Shown in pieces: positions 41,361 through 48,950 of a stretch of DNA of 64,000 nucleotides (position 1 is its first letter; each line of letters begins with the position of its first letter). Both the position numbers and the translations under genes were made by a program. Under the pieces are notes generated by a model. The model made no database searches, was not told the origin of the DNA, and saw nothing but the letters and a program-made list of their open reading frames with translations. This stretch comes from Burkholderia pyrrocinia (GTDB lineage: Bacteria; Pseudomonadota; Gammaproteobacteria; Burkholderiales; Burkholderiaceae). The stretch covers positions 1,426,001 through 1,490,000 of the forward strand of contig NZ_CP024902.1 of assembly GCF_003330765.1 (NCBI RefSeq), written 5' to 3'.

Positions 41361-42309
41361 AAACTCCGGCCTTCAGGCCGGGGAGGACAGGAGACGGTTT
41401 TGACGTTGCTGCCGTGCTCCTGTTGACGGCCACGTATGTGCCGATGGCAGGGTGCGACGCATGGATGTCAAACGCGCCTACCGATTCCGGTTCTATCCGA
41501 CGCCCGAGCAGGCTGTGATGCTTGCCCGGACGTTTGGTTGTGCGCGCTTCGCTTATAACCATATGCTTCGCCGACGCACGGATGCGTGGCATCAGCGGCA
41601 GGAACGCATGGGGTATCACGAGACCTCCGCGGCGTTGACGGTGCTCAAGAAGGCTGATGAGTACACGTGGCTGAACGAAGTCAGTTCGGTGCCGGTGCAG
41701 CAGGCGCTATGCCATTTGCAGACCGCGTTCACCAATTTCTTTGCGAAGCGGGCGAAGTACCCGACCTTCCGCAGCAAGCACGACAAGCAATCTGCCGAAT
41801 ACACTACGAGCGCTTTCAAGTGGGACGGCGTGACCCTCAAGTCGGCAGATGCTCGCAGGGATTTCCTGCACAAACTGTCGACCCGGTTGATCAACGAAAA
41901 CCAAGTGATCGCCATCGAAAGCCTGTCCGTCAGCCACATGCAGAAAAGCCGCCGCCGCGCGAAGTCGATCAGCGATGCAAGCTGGTCAGAGTTCACCCGA
42001 CAACTTGAGTACAAAGCGCAGTGGTATGGGCGCACGCTGATCGGCATCGACCGCTGGTATCCCTCCAGCAAACGATGCAGTGACTGCGGGCATACCGTTG
42101 CCAGGATGCCGTTGAAGGTCCGTGCATGGACCTGCCCGGAATGCGGGGCAATCCATGACCGCGATATCAACGCTGCGTGCAATGTGTTGGCCGCCGGGCT
42201 GGCGGTGTCAGCCCATGGAGAAAGCGTAAGTCCCATGTCTCGTTGAGATGATGTCGGGTTGCATTCTGCGAAGTGGGAATCCGCTTCCTTTAGGGAGAGG
42301 AGCAGTCAA
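41361..42309 (+). mobile_element. IS200/IS605-group element carrying only tnpB (IS1341-like)
   Basis: The left side has a hairpin CTCCGGCC-TTCA-GGCCGGGGAG at 41364-41385. The right side, after tnpB, has GGGAATCCGCTTCCTTTAGG then GAGGAGCAGTCAA, typical of the right end of IS605-type elements, where the guide-RNA scaffold for TnpB is encoded. There is no tnpA gene, so the element depends on a transposase elsewhere. Ends are given approximately because these elements make no target duplication. Confidence 0.7.
41461..42246 (+). pseudogene. tnpB: TnpB (IS605 OrfB) with an in-frame internal deletion
   Basis: 261 codons against about 380 for full-length relatives. The N-terminus (MDVKRAYRFRFYPTPEQ) and C-terminus (QLEYKAQWYGR, zinc ribbon CSDCGH and CPECG, DRDINAACN) are well preserved, but residues right after FKWDGVTL jump directly to ADARRDFLHK. 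The missing part, about 120 residues, includes the first RuvC motif with its catalytic Asp; the Glu of RuvC II (IAIESLS) and the Asp of RuvC III remain. Nuclease activity is therefore not expected. The frame is kept across the deletion. Start ATG at 41461; an in-frame GTG lies three codons earlier. Confidence 0.85.
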
Positions 42310-42521
42310 GGTCTCTTCAAAATGCACGCGCCATCTCACCCCGGGCAGGCCGGTGTGCGGCGCGGCACGCGAATTCTATCCGGCGCGCCGGAGGCAGGGG
42401 GAGCGCTACGACAATCTCGAACAATCGAACACAATTGAGCACAGATTCCCCGCAGATTCAGGACAGTCTCGGCGCAGGGCGGCACCTAGACTGCGGGCTC
42501 CGTCACCCTTATCTCAATATT

Positions 42522-43301
42522 GTGCGCCCAACACTCCGCCGCTATCGCTATTGCATGCCGCTCGCCGGCCTGACCCTCGCCGCCGCCGCCCACGCGGAAA
42601 ACCAGTATTCGCTGTCGCTCGGCGGCGGTTTCGCGCCGCGCTACCAGGGCAGCAACCAGTATCGCGGCGTGGTCGCGCCGTCGGTTTCCGCCAGGTTCGG
42701 CAACGGCTTCTTCATCGACGGCTCGCAGGGCGCCGGCTACCGGCTGGACCTGCCGCACGGCGTGTTCGTGTCGGCGGCCGTGAGCTACGACGCGGGCCGC
42801 GCGGACGAGAACCGCTTCGACCTGCCGGGCTCCGACTACCTGAAGGGCATGGGCCGGATTCCGGGCTCGGTGCTGGTCGGCGTGCGCGCGGGCGTGACGC
42901 TCTTCAATGCCGCCGAACTGAGCGTGACGATCGACACACCCGTGACGCATACGTCGCGCGGCGTGTCGGGGCACATGGATCTCGCGGTGCCCGTGTTCAA
43001 GACCGCGCAGCACGAGATCGTCGTGACGGGCACCGTGCACGCGGGCTCGGGACGCTATACGCAGACGTTCTACGGCGTGACCGACGCACAGTCGATGACG
43101 AGCCGGTTCCGGCCGTATTCGACGAGCGGCGGGATCGACAGCGCGTCGATGGCGGTCGCGTGGAACTGGAATCTGTCGCGGCACTGGTCGGTGCTCGCGA
43201 CCGGCGGCGTGACGCGGCTGCTCGGCCGCTACGGCGACAGCCCGATCGTCCAGTCGCGCAGCAACTATTTCGGCATTGCGGGCGTGACCTACAAGTTCTG
43301 A
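42522..43301 (+). CDS. MipA/OmpV-family outer-membrane protein
   Basis: A beta-barrel protein of about 259 residues, ending ITYKF-like (VTYKF). The mature part opens ENQYSLSLGGGFAPRYQGS, typical of the MipA/OmpV family that scaffolds murein enzymes or forms small barrels. The start is uncertain: the GTG at 42522 gives a leader MRPTLRRYRY then a short hydrophobic stretch ending AAAHA; ATG at 42555 or a longer frame from 42435 are alternatives. The leader is short for a signal peptide, perhaps because the region between it and rstA was disrupted by the insertion sequence. In related genomes I expect it divergent from the rstA-like regulator; that is inference. Confidence 0.8.
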   Translation: MRPTLRRYRYCMPLAGLTLAAAAHAENQYSLSLGGGFAPRYQGSNQYRGVVAPSVSARFGNGFFIDGSQGAGYRLDLPHGVFVSAAVSYDAGRADENRFDLPGSDYLKGMGRIPGSVLVGVRAGVTLFNAAELSVTIDTPVTHTSRGVSGHMDLAVPVFKTAQHEIVVTGTVHAGSGRYTQTFYGVTDAQSMTSRFRPYSTSGGIDSASMAVAWNWNLSRHWSVLATGGVTRLLGRYGDSPIVQSRSNYFGIAGVTYKF

Positions 43302-43433
43302 ACGGGTGGCCGATGGCGATGCGGAAAGCCGTGTTGTCGTGGCGTGGATGGGCCGGTGCGATCGATTCGCACGCACCGTGCGATGTGTCGGCGTTGCGCC
43401 GTAACGGCTGACCGCGTGGGGTAACATGCAGGC

Positions 43434-43493
43434 GGCTTCGGCTTCGGCTTCGGCTTCGGCTTCGGCTTCGGCTTCGGCTTCGGCTTCGGCTTC
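43434..43493. repeat. Hexanucleotide tandem repeat (GGCTTC)10
   Basis: Ten perfect copies of GGCTTC, followed by degenerate units (GGCGTT, GGCGTC). A plus-strand frame from 43426 would read it as alternating Ala-Ser, a minus-strand frame as alternating Pro-Lys, but neither frame has other coding support. Unit length 6 keeps frame, so copy-number change would alter length rather than switch a gene off. Confidence 0.95.
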
Positions 43494-43689
43494 GGCGTTG
43501 GCGTCGGCGTCAGGCCGAACCCGCCATTCCGGTGCGCCGAATCGGCGCGGCCGGGGCGCGCGAGGCCGCGGTTCGCTGGCCGGCATCCGTCAGGAAACGG
43601 CCGGCGACGCGCGGAACCGATCATGCATTCAACGCCCGGTCCGCCAGGAACGTCGCACATGTTCTGCCGGCCGCTAAAGGGAGAAACCG

Positions 43690-44019
43690 ATGAAGAAGAC
43701 GATCGCGATAATGACGGCGCTGGTTGCGGGCGCAACGTTTGCGGGATGTGCGGACATGAACACGAAAATCACGAGCGCAGGCAGCACGCCGGCGAATGGC
43801 GGGCAGGCGGGTGCGTCGCCGACGTGCAAGGCGGACGCGGGGCATGACGATGCGCTGGTTGGCAAGACCGAGGCCGATGCGGCGGCGCAACTGGACGGCT
43901 GCCTGTGGCGTGTGCTCGAGCGCGACGGCAAGGCGTTGCCCGGCACGATGGATTACCGTCAGGAACGCCGCAATCTCGGCATTCGCGACGGGAAGGTGAT
44001 CTGGGTGCGGCGCGGGTGA
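43690..44019 (+). CDS. Small lipoprotein, I78 peptidase-inhibitor-like
   Basis: A 109-residue protein with AAAGGGAGA before the ATG. The N-terminus is a lipoprotein signal peptide with lipobox FAGC (Cys at about residue 20). After a low-complexity linker, the C-terminal 60 residues show the I78 family pattern: LVGKTEADA near the start, TMDYRQERRNLGI and a final DGKVIWVRRG. I78 proteins inhibit serine peptidases; many Burkholderia lipoproteins of this type have no tested function. Family membership is likely, inhibitory activity is inferred. Confidence 0.8.
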   Translation: MKKTIAIMTALVAGATFAGCADMNTKITSAGSTPANGGQAGASPTCKADAGHDDALVGKTEADAAAQLDGCLWRVLERDGKALPGTMDYRQERRNLGIRDGKVIWVRRG

Positions 44020-44046
44020 GGGGGGGCGGCGTGAAGCGCCTGCGCG

Positions 44047-45261
44047 TTACTTCGAGATGTACCACAGCGCATCCGTGCTGACGCGCGCAGGCCGAGCGGC
44101 CGGCGCCTGAGCCGGTGCGGCGGGCGGTGTGTTCGACGTGACGGCCGTCGGCAGCGTGGCCGGGATATTCGATGTCGATGGCGATGTCGCCGCCGATCCC
44201 GACGTCGACGGCGTGTTCAGATACCAGAGCGCATCGGTCGACGCCGTGCGCTTGGTCGCCGGATTCGCAGCCGGATTCGCTGCCGCATCGGCGGACTTCT
44301 TCGAATTCGAAGCAGCGGCCGCCGCCGCATCCGGCCGCTGCGCTGCCGTACCGGTCTGCGCGGTCATGCCGGCGCCCCCGGCCGTGCCACGCTGCGCGCG
44401 CGCCTCGAACGGCCCGAGCTGGAAGATTAACGTTTGCGCGGGACGCGTCAGTACGGCATACGGGAACTGCAGTTCCCACGACATCAGCACGCGCCCGGCC
44501 GACGTCTCGGTGAAGATCGCCGGCAGGTGCTTCATGTCGCTGAACTGCACGTAGATTCGCGCACCGTCGTCGAATACCTGGGTCGGCTTGGCCTGGTCCG
44601 CGCCCGTAACCGTCCATCCGAAGTTGTACGTGCCGGCAGGGCCGGCAGGGCCGCCCTGCGACGGCGGCGGTGCGGCAGGTGCCATCGTGCGCGGGCGCGT
44701 GACCTGCGGCGCTGCGACGCTCAGGCTCGCGAACGGGTTGTACGCCTGTTGCTGTTGCGGCGGCGTAAAGGAGGGCGGAAGAATGGGCATGGGAGTATCC
44801 GGCGAATCCGGCATGGTCCGGATTGCATCATAGACCTTGCGCGCATACGCGAGGCGCTTGTCGGGCGAGGCGGAGTTGTACGCGCCGATCGCGTTCCAGT
44901 TGGGGCCGAGCTGGCGGATGTTCTGCGACAGGATCCACGCGCCGACATACGCGTTCGTGCACGGATCGAACAGGCTCTGCTGCGTGATGCCTTCGCGCGC
45001 GAGCGTCGGCAGCCACGTGCTGTTGATCTGCATCAGGCCGATGTCGACCGTGCCGTTCGTATTGGTGTTGACGGCGTTCGGATTCATCCCCGATTCGACC
45101 TGCGCGATGCCGCGCATCAGGCTGACGCTCACGTGCTGGAACGTGGCCGCGTCGTCGAGGCAATCGGCCCGCGCGACGCCATGCAGCACGCACGACATTG
45201 CAATCGTCGAGGCGATTTTCAGCGTTTCGCGGCTGATCGAACGGGTTGTCTGACGCGGCAT
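44047..45261 (-). CDS. Lytic transglycosylase fused to a VirB9/TrbG-like C-terminal domain
   Basis: A 404-residue exported protein (signal peptide ending near ARA, residue 32). Residues 33-150 are a VirB1/IagB-type lytic transglycosylase with catalytic Glu56 in GIAQVESGMNP, then GLMQIN and AYNS. After a Pro-rich linker, residues 211-285 (YNFGWTVTG, VFDDGARIYVQF, LPAIFTET, then QLG) match the C-terminal beta domain of VirB9/TrbG/CagX, a core part of type IV secretion channels. The tail is low-complexity Ala/Ser/Pro with a motif STDALWY twice (341-347 and 395-401). No other T4SS gene is near. The N-terminus should cut peptidoglycan; the rest may anchor or dock. No clear ribosome site before the ATG. 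Confidence 0.82.
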   Translation of the reverse strand: MPRQTTRSISRETLKIASTIAMSCVLHGVARADCLDDAATFQHVSVSLMRGIAQVESGMNPNAVNTNTNGTVDIGLMQINSTWLPTLAREGITQQSLFDPCTNAYVGAWILSQNIRQLGPNWNAIGAYNSASPDKRLAYARKVYDAIRTMPDSPDTPMPILPPSFTPPQQQQAYNPFASLSVAAPQVTRPRTMAPAAPPPSQGGPAGPAGTYNFGWTVTGADQAKPTQVFDDGARIYVQFSDMKHLPAIFTETSAGRVLMSWELQFPYAVLTRPAQTLIFQLGPFEARAQRGTAGGAGMTAQTGTAAQRPDAAAAAASNSKKSADAAANPAANPATKRTASTDALWYLNTPSTSGSAATSPSTSNIPATLPTAVTSNTPPAAPAQAPAARPARVSTDALWYISK

Positions 45262-45577
45262 GGCAGGATGGGGCGGAATCCGGCCGCCCGGTGCAAGGAA
45301 ATTACGCAGACGCGAAGTGTGCCATAGCGAGCAGACAAATGGCTCGCGTCAAACTTTCCTTTGCATTTGCCCATGCGTTCGCCACGCTTTTTATTGGCCC
45401 TGATATTCGGGCGCGACGCGATGTAATCGGTAAAGATGGCCGCCTTCCGGGCACCTGCCGCCACAGACGACGATCGGAATGCTGACGTATCGCGTCAGTT
45501 GAGCCGGGAACGCGGCAATGAATGAGCGCGGAATAAAAATCGCGTGCCCGGGCGGGAACGAGCGACGAAGAAGTGAT
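45262..45577. other. Intergenic region without a supported gene
   Basis: About 315 bases between two minus-strand genes, containing the upstream region of the transglycosylase fusion gene. Frames here are short and poorly biased; no gene or RNA recognised. Confidence 0.5.
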
Positions 45578-45604
45578 AAAAAGCCGACGGCGGCCGAAGC
45601 CGTC
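45578..45604 (-). terminator. Rho-independent terminator of the porin gene
   Basis: On the minus strand GACGGC-TTCGGCC-GCCGTC forms a stem-loop followed by GGC and five T residues. It lies about 55 bases past the porin stop, in the right orientation. Confidence 0.65.
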
Positions 45605-45659
45605 AGGCCCATGAGCGCCGATTCGACCGGCCGCGCGGCGCGCAGCCGGCCGTTTCGCA

Positions 45660-46820
45660 TCAGAAGCGGTGACGCAGGCCGAGGTTGACCATCGTCTGCG
45701 AGCTCGTGCCCGCATAGCCGTACGAACCGATCGACGCCTGCGCGGCCATCGAGCCGCCCTTGCCGTCGCCGGTCTGGCCGCTCGCGTGCTGGTACGCGGC
45801 GGTCAGGTAAACGTCGGTGCGCTTCGACAGGCTGTAGTCCGCGCCGGCCGATACCTGGTGATAGGTTGCCGACGTGTCGCCGCCCGAGCGCGTGTAGCTG
45901 TAGCCGACGCCGACCAGCAGCGCGTTCGTCGCCTGGTAGTTCACGAAGCCTTGCCCCGTGTTGTAGTGCTCGTTCGAGCCGAATACCGAGCTCGCGTCGC
46001 GACGGTATTGCGCGTTGCTGTAGCCGAGACCGAACGTGAACGGGCCGGCGACGTACTGGCCTGCGATGCGCGCGATGCCGATCGAATGCGCGCTCGCATA
46101 GCTGTTGTTGATCGGGCCGTCGAACGTGCCGTCCGACGAACTGGTCCAGCCGCTGCGCAGGCCGTTCGATGCGGGGCTGTTGGTCGCGTGGAAGTAGCCG
46201 CCCGCGACGCTGAACGGCCCGTTGTTGTACGACACGGCGGCCGAATACGACTGCGCGGCGCCGGTGCTGCCGGCGATGCCGCCGAACGAGTACATCGCCG
46301 CGAACTGCAGGCCCGCATAGACGGCCGACGTGTACTTCACCGCGTTGTCGACGCGGAAGCTGTTGTCGTAGTTGTCGACGTCGCCCGGCGTCGCGAACAC
46401 GCTGCCGAGAGTGTTGTCGGCGGTGATGCCCTGCACGAGGTCGACGAGCGGATCGTACTGGCGGCCGAACGTGAGCGTGCCGTATCGGTCGCTCGTCAGG
46501 CCGACGAATGCCTGCCGGCCGAACAGGCGGCCGCCCTGGCCCTGCCGGCCGTTGCTCGGGTCGAAGCCGTTCTCGAGCTGGAACAGCGCCTTCAGCCCGC
46601 CGCCGAGATCCTCGGTGCCTTTCACGCCCCAGCGGCTGCCGGCCAGGTTGCCCGCGCTGCTGTTGCCGAGCATCCACGCGTTGTCCTTGCCCTGCGCATG
46701 GTTCACGTAGGTGATCGACGTGTCGATCACGCCATACAGCGTGACGCTCGACTGCGCATGCGCGACGGGTATCGCCGCGAATGACGCGATGGAAATCAGC
46801 GAGAGGGTCGTGCGTTTCAT
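45660..46820 (-). CDS. Gram-negative porin, OmpC-like family of Burkholderia
   Basis: A 386-residue trimeric outer-membrane porin. Signal peptide MKRTTLSLISIASF to AHAQ, then SSVTLYGVIDTSITYVNH, the standard opening of beta-proteobacterial porins. Further landmarks are SRWGVKGTEDLGGGLKALFQLENGF, RLFGRQAFVGL and the terminal MVNLGLRHRF with Phe at the end. AAGGAGCTGAA precedes the ATG. It allows diffusion of small solutes. The gene is single, with its own terminator and a long AT-rich leader region that probably holds strong regulated promoters. Confidence 0.93.
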   Translation of the reverse strand: MKRTTLSLISIASFAAIPVAHAQSSVTLYGVIDTSITYVNHAQGKDNAWMLGNSSAGNLAGSRWGVKGTEDLGGGLKALFQLENGFDPSNGRQGQGGRLFGRQAFVGLTSDRYGTLTFGRQYDPLVDLVQGITADNTLGSVFATPGDVDNYDNSFRVDNAVKYTSAVYAGLQFAAMYSFGGIAGSTGAAQSYSAAVSYNNGPFSVAGGYFHATNSPASNGLRSGWTSSSDGTFDGPINNSYASAHSIGIARIAGQYVAGPFTFGLGYSNAQYRRDASSVFGSNEHYNTGQGFVNYQATNALLVGVGYSYTRSGGDTSATYHQVSAGADYSLSKRTDVYLTAAYQHASGQTGDGKGGSMAAQASIGSYGYAGTSSQTMVNLGLRHRF

Positions 46821-47340
46821 TTCAGCTCCTTGCGCATTGGCTCGTGTTCGTGATCCGGAATGGGCAGGAGACTACAGATTCGAGATAAAACGGCAAAAAT
46901 GAAATTCTCTTTTGTGACCTGAAGCAGACAGATAAGTCCTTCGGCATTCGCTGTCGAGGGATTGGAATTATTGAGAATCGCGTATCAATTGGTTGTCATT
47001 TCGAGATTTCGCCATTGCGTTTTGCATATCCCGTGATAATTTCGCGCGATTTTCAAAGGGATTGCCGTGGTCGGGATATTGTTATTTGATTCGTCAATTA
47101 ATTATTTAATGAATTGAGTCGACCGGGCTGTAATGGATGTGTTATTGGCGCATCGCTTGCGTCCGACGTCGACATCGCGGCTTCGCCATCCATTTCTGTC
47201 TCATTGCCGCTGCGTGCGCGGAACACCGCGCGTGTGCCACGTCTGCGTGGCCGGCATCGGTGCGCCGTCGGCCGAAGCACGGAGCGATGCGGTAGCAGCA
47301 GGCGCGCACCGAAACCTCCGGCCGCTCGTCTGTTTTGTAT
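46821..47340. other. AT-rich intergenic region between the porin and the fecI-like gene
   Basis: About 520 bases with no gene. The part from about 46880 to 47130 is strikingly AT-rich for this replicon, with runs such as TTAATTATTTAATGAATTGA. It carries the porin promoter on one side and the sigma-factor promoter on the other; nucleoid-protein binding is plausible. Confidence 0.6.
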
Positions 47341-47360
47341 ATAATAATCATTCTCATTTA
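47341..47360 (+). promoter_or_regulatory. Fur-box-like operator before the fecI-like gene
   Basis: ATAATAATCATTCTCATTTA resembles the Fur box GATAATGATAATCATTATC as overlapping NATWAT hexamers and lies 38 bases before the sigma-factor ATG. ECF iron sigma genes are usually Fur-repressed, which fits. Confidence 0.7.
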
Positions 47361-47397
47361 CAAAATTGCCGACACCTGCGCACCCCGGAACCCGGCC

Positions 47398-47907
47398 ATG
47401 TCCGCTGACAAGCTGCTTCTTCATCGAGAAATCGACGCCCTCTATGCCGGCCACCACGCGTGGCTGCGCGGCTGGCTGAGCCGGAAGCTCGGTTGCGCGC
47501 ACCGCGCGGCCGATCTGGCGCACGACACGTTCATGCGCCTGCTCGCGCGCGACGAGCCGATCGGCGCCGACGAGCCGCGCGCGTTCCTGACGACGGTCGC
47601 GCAGCGCGTGCTGAGCAACCACTGGCGGCGCGAGCAGATCGAGCGCGCGTATCTCGATGTGCTTGCGCAGCGCCCCGAGGCGTATGCGCCGTCGCCGGAG
47701 GAGCGGGCCATCGTGCTCGAGACGCTGCTCGAAATCGACCGGCTGCTCGACGGCCTGCCGCTCGCGGCGAAGCGTGCGTTCCTGCTCGCGCAACTCGACG
47801 GACTCACGCAGGCCGAGATCGCGCGCGAACTCGGCGTATCGCTCGCGACGGTGAAGCGCTATCTCGTGAAAGCCGGCACGCAGTGCTTTTTCGCGATGGC
47901 GGCCTGA
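47398..47907 (+). CDS. fecI: FecI-type ECF sigma factor
   Basis: A 169-residue sigma factor of the iron-starvation group. Sigma-2 region: AADLAHDTFMRLLAR and EPRAFLTTVAQRVLSNHWRR; sigma-4 helix-turn-helix near the end: LTQAEIARELGVSLATVKRYL. The ATG at 47398 is selected; an upstream start would run into the Fur-box-containing AT-rich leader. It directs RNA polymerase to the receptor operon when signalled by the anti-sigma factor encoded 3 bases downstream. The symbol denotes family, not orthology to E. coli. Confidence 0.92.
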   Translation: MSADKLLLHREIDALYAGHHAWLRGWLSRKLGCAHRAADLAHDTFMRLLARDEPIGADEPRAFLTTVAQRVLSNHWRREQIERAYLDVLAQRPEAYAPSPEERAIVLETLLEIDRLLDGLPLAAKRAFLLAQLDGLTQAEIARELGVSLATVKRYLVKAGTQCFFAMAA

Positions 47908-47910
47908 CCG

Positions 47911-48897
47911 ATGGCCGCCCCGGGAGCGCTGGCGGTGCCGCCGCACGTTGCGCGTCGCGCGGTCGAATGGTGGGTCGACCGGCAGGCCGGCCGCACGGAC
48001 GACGCGTTCGCCGCTGCGCTCGCGCGCTGGCGCGCGGAGGATCCGTCGCACGACGCGGCGTGGCGTCATATCGAAGCGATGCAGGGCCGGTTCGGCCGGC
48101 TGGCGGCCGGGCTCGATACGCAGGCCGCGCACGCGGCGCTGCTGCCGCCGCGTGCGGGCCGCCGTCGCGCAGGCGTGAAGGCGCTGGCCGTGCTGCTGTT
48201 CGCGGGCGGCGCCGCGTGGATGGCCGAGCCCGCGCGGCGCGCGGCGATCTGGCCGGCCGACCTGCGAACGGCGGTCGGCGAGCGGCGTACGGTGACGCTC
48301 GCGGATCGCACGGTCGTCGTGCTCGATACCGACACGGCGCTCGACGTGCGCTTCGACGGCACGGCGCGCCGCCTGCGCCTGCTGCGCGGCACGATCATGG
48401 TGACGAGCGGCCACAACGATCGCGTGCCCGCGCGGCCGCTCGTCGTCGCGACCGCGCAAGGCGAGCTGCGGCCGCTCGGCACGCGCTTCGCGGTGCGGCA
48501 GCACGACGGTGCGACGCGCGTCGAGGTGTTCGCCGGCGCCGTGCGCGTGCAGCCGGTCGATGCGGCAACCGATGCCCGGGTGATCGCGGCGGGAGAGGGC
48601 GCGGATTTCACGCGCGAAGCGATCGGTGCGCCGGTGCCGCTCGATGCGTATGCGTCCGCGTGGACGGGCGGCATGCTCGTCGCGTCGCGCATGCGGCTGG
48701 CCGACCTCGTCGCCGAACTCGACCGCTATCGCCGCGGCAGCCTGCGCTGCGCGGCGGCCGTGGCCGACCTGCGCGTGTCGGGCACCTATCCGCTCGACGA
48801 TCCCGCGCGCGTGCTCGACACGCTGAAGGCGACGTTGCCGATCGACGTCGACTACGTGACGCGCTACTGGGCGACGGTCGTGCCGGCCCGTTCGTGA
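47911..48897 (+). CDS. fecR: FecR-type transmembrane sigma regulator
   Basis: A 328-residue inner-membrane regulator. The cytoplasmic N-terminus (RRAVEWWVDRQAG, then WRAEDPSHDAAWRHIEAMQ) is the FecR N-terminal domain binding the sigma factor; a single membrane helix lies near residues 88-105 (VKALAVLLFAGGAAWMA); the periplasmic part has the FecR core with DRTVVVLDTDTAL and LRPLGTRFAV and ends with a secretin-like small domain. It relays receptor occupancy to the sigma factor. The gene starts 3 bases after fecI. Confidence 0.92.
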   Translation: MAAPGALAVPPHVARRAVEWWVDRQAGRTDDAFAAALARWRAEDPSHDAAWRHIEAMQGRFGRLAAGLDTQAAHAALLPPRAGRRRAGVKALAVLLFAGGAAWMAEPARRAAIWPADLRTAVGERRTVTLADRTVVVLDTDTALDVRFDGTARRLRLLRGTIMVTSGHNDRVPARPLVVATAQGELRPLGTRFAVRQHDGATRVEVFAGAVRVQPVDAATDARVIAAGEGADFTREAIGAPVPLDAYASAWTGGMLVASRMRLADLVAELDRYRRGSLRCAAAVADLRVSGTYPLDDPARVLDTLKATLPIDVDYVTRYWATVVPARS

Positions 48898-48950
48898 GCA
48901 TTTCGAAAAAATTTCCGCCGACCTGAGCTGTTTCTCGATGTTCGCGTGAC

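Noticed and set aside
43434..43493. CRISPR array
   Set aside because: Units are 6 bases with no spacers.
43426..43677. Ala-Ser repeat protein on the plus strand
   Set aside because: Begins at the repeat, turns Arg-rich after it and lacks a ribosome site; treated as a non-coding tandem repeat.
43289..43735. Pro-Lys repeat protein on the minus strand across the hexanucleotide repeat
   Set aside because: The repeat itself creates the open frame; flanks lack codon bias and it overlaps genes on both sides.
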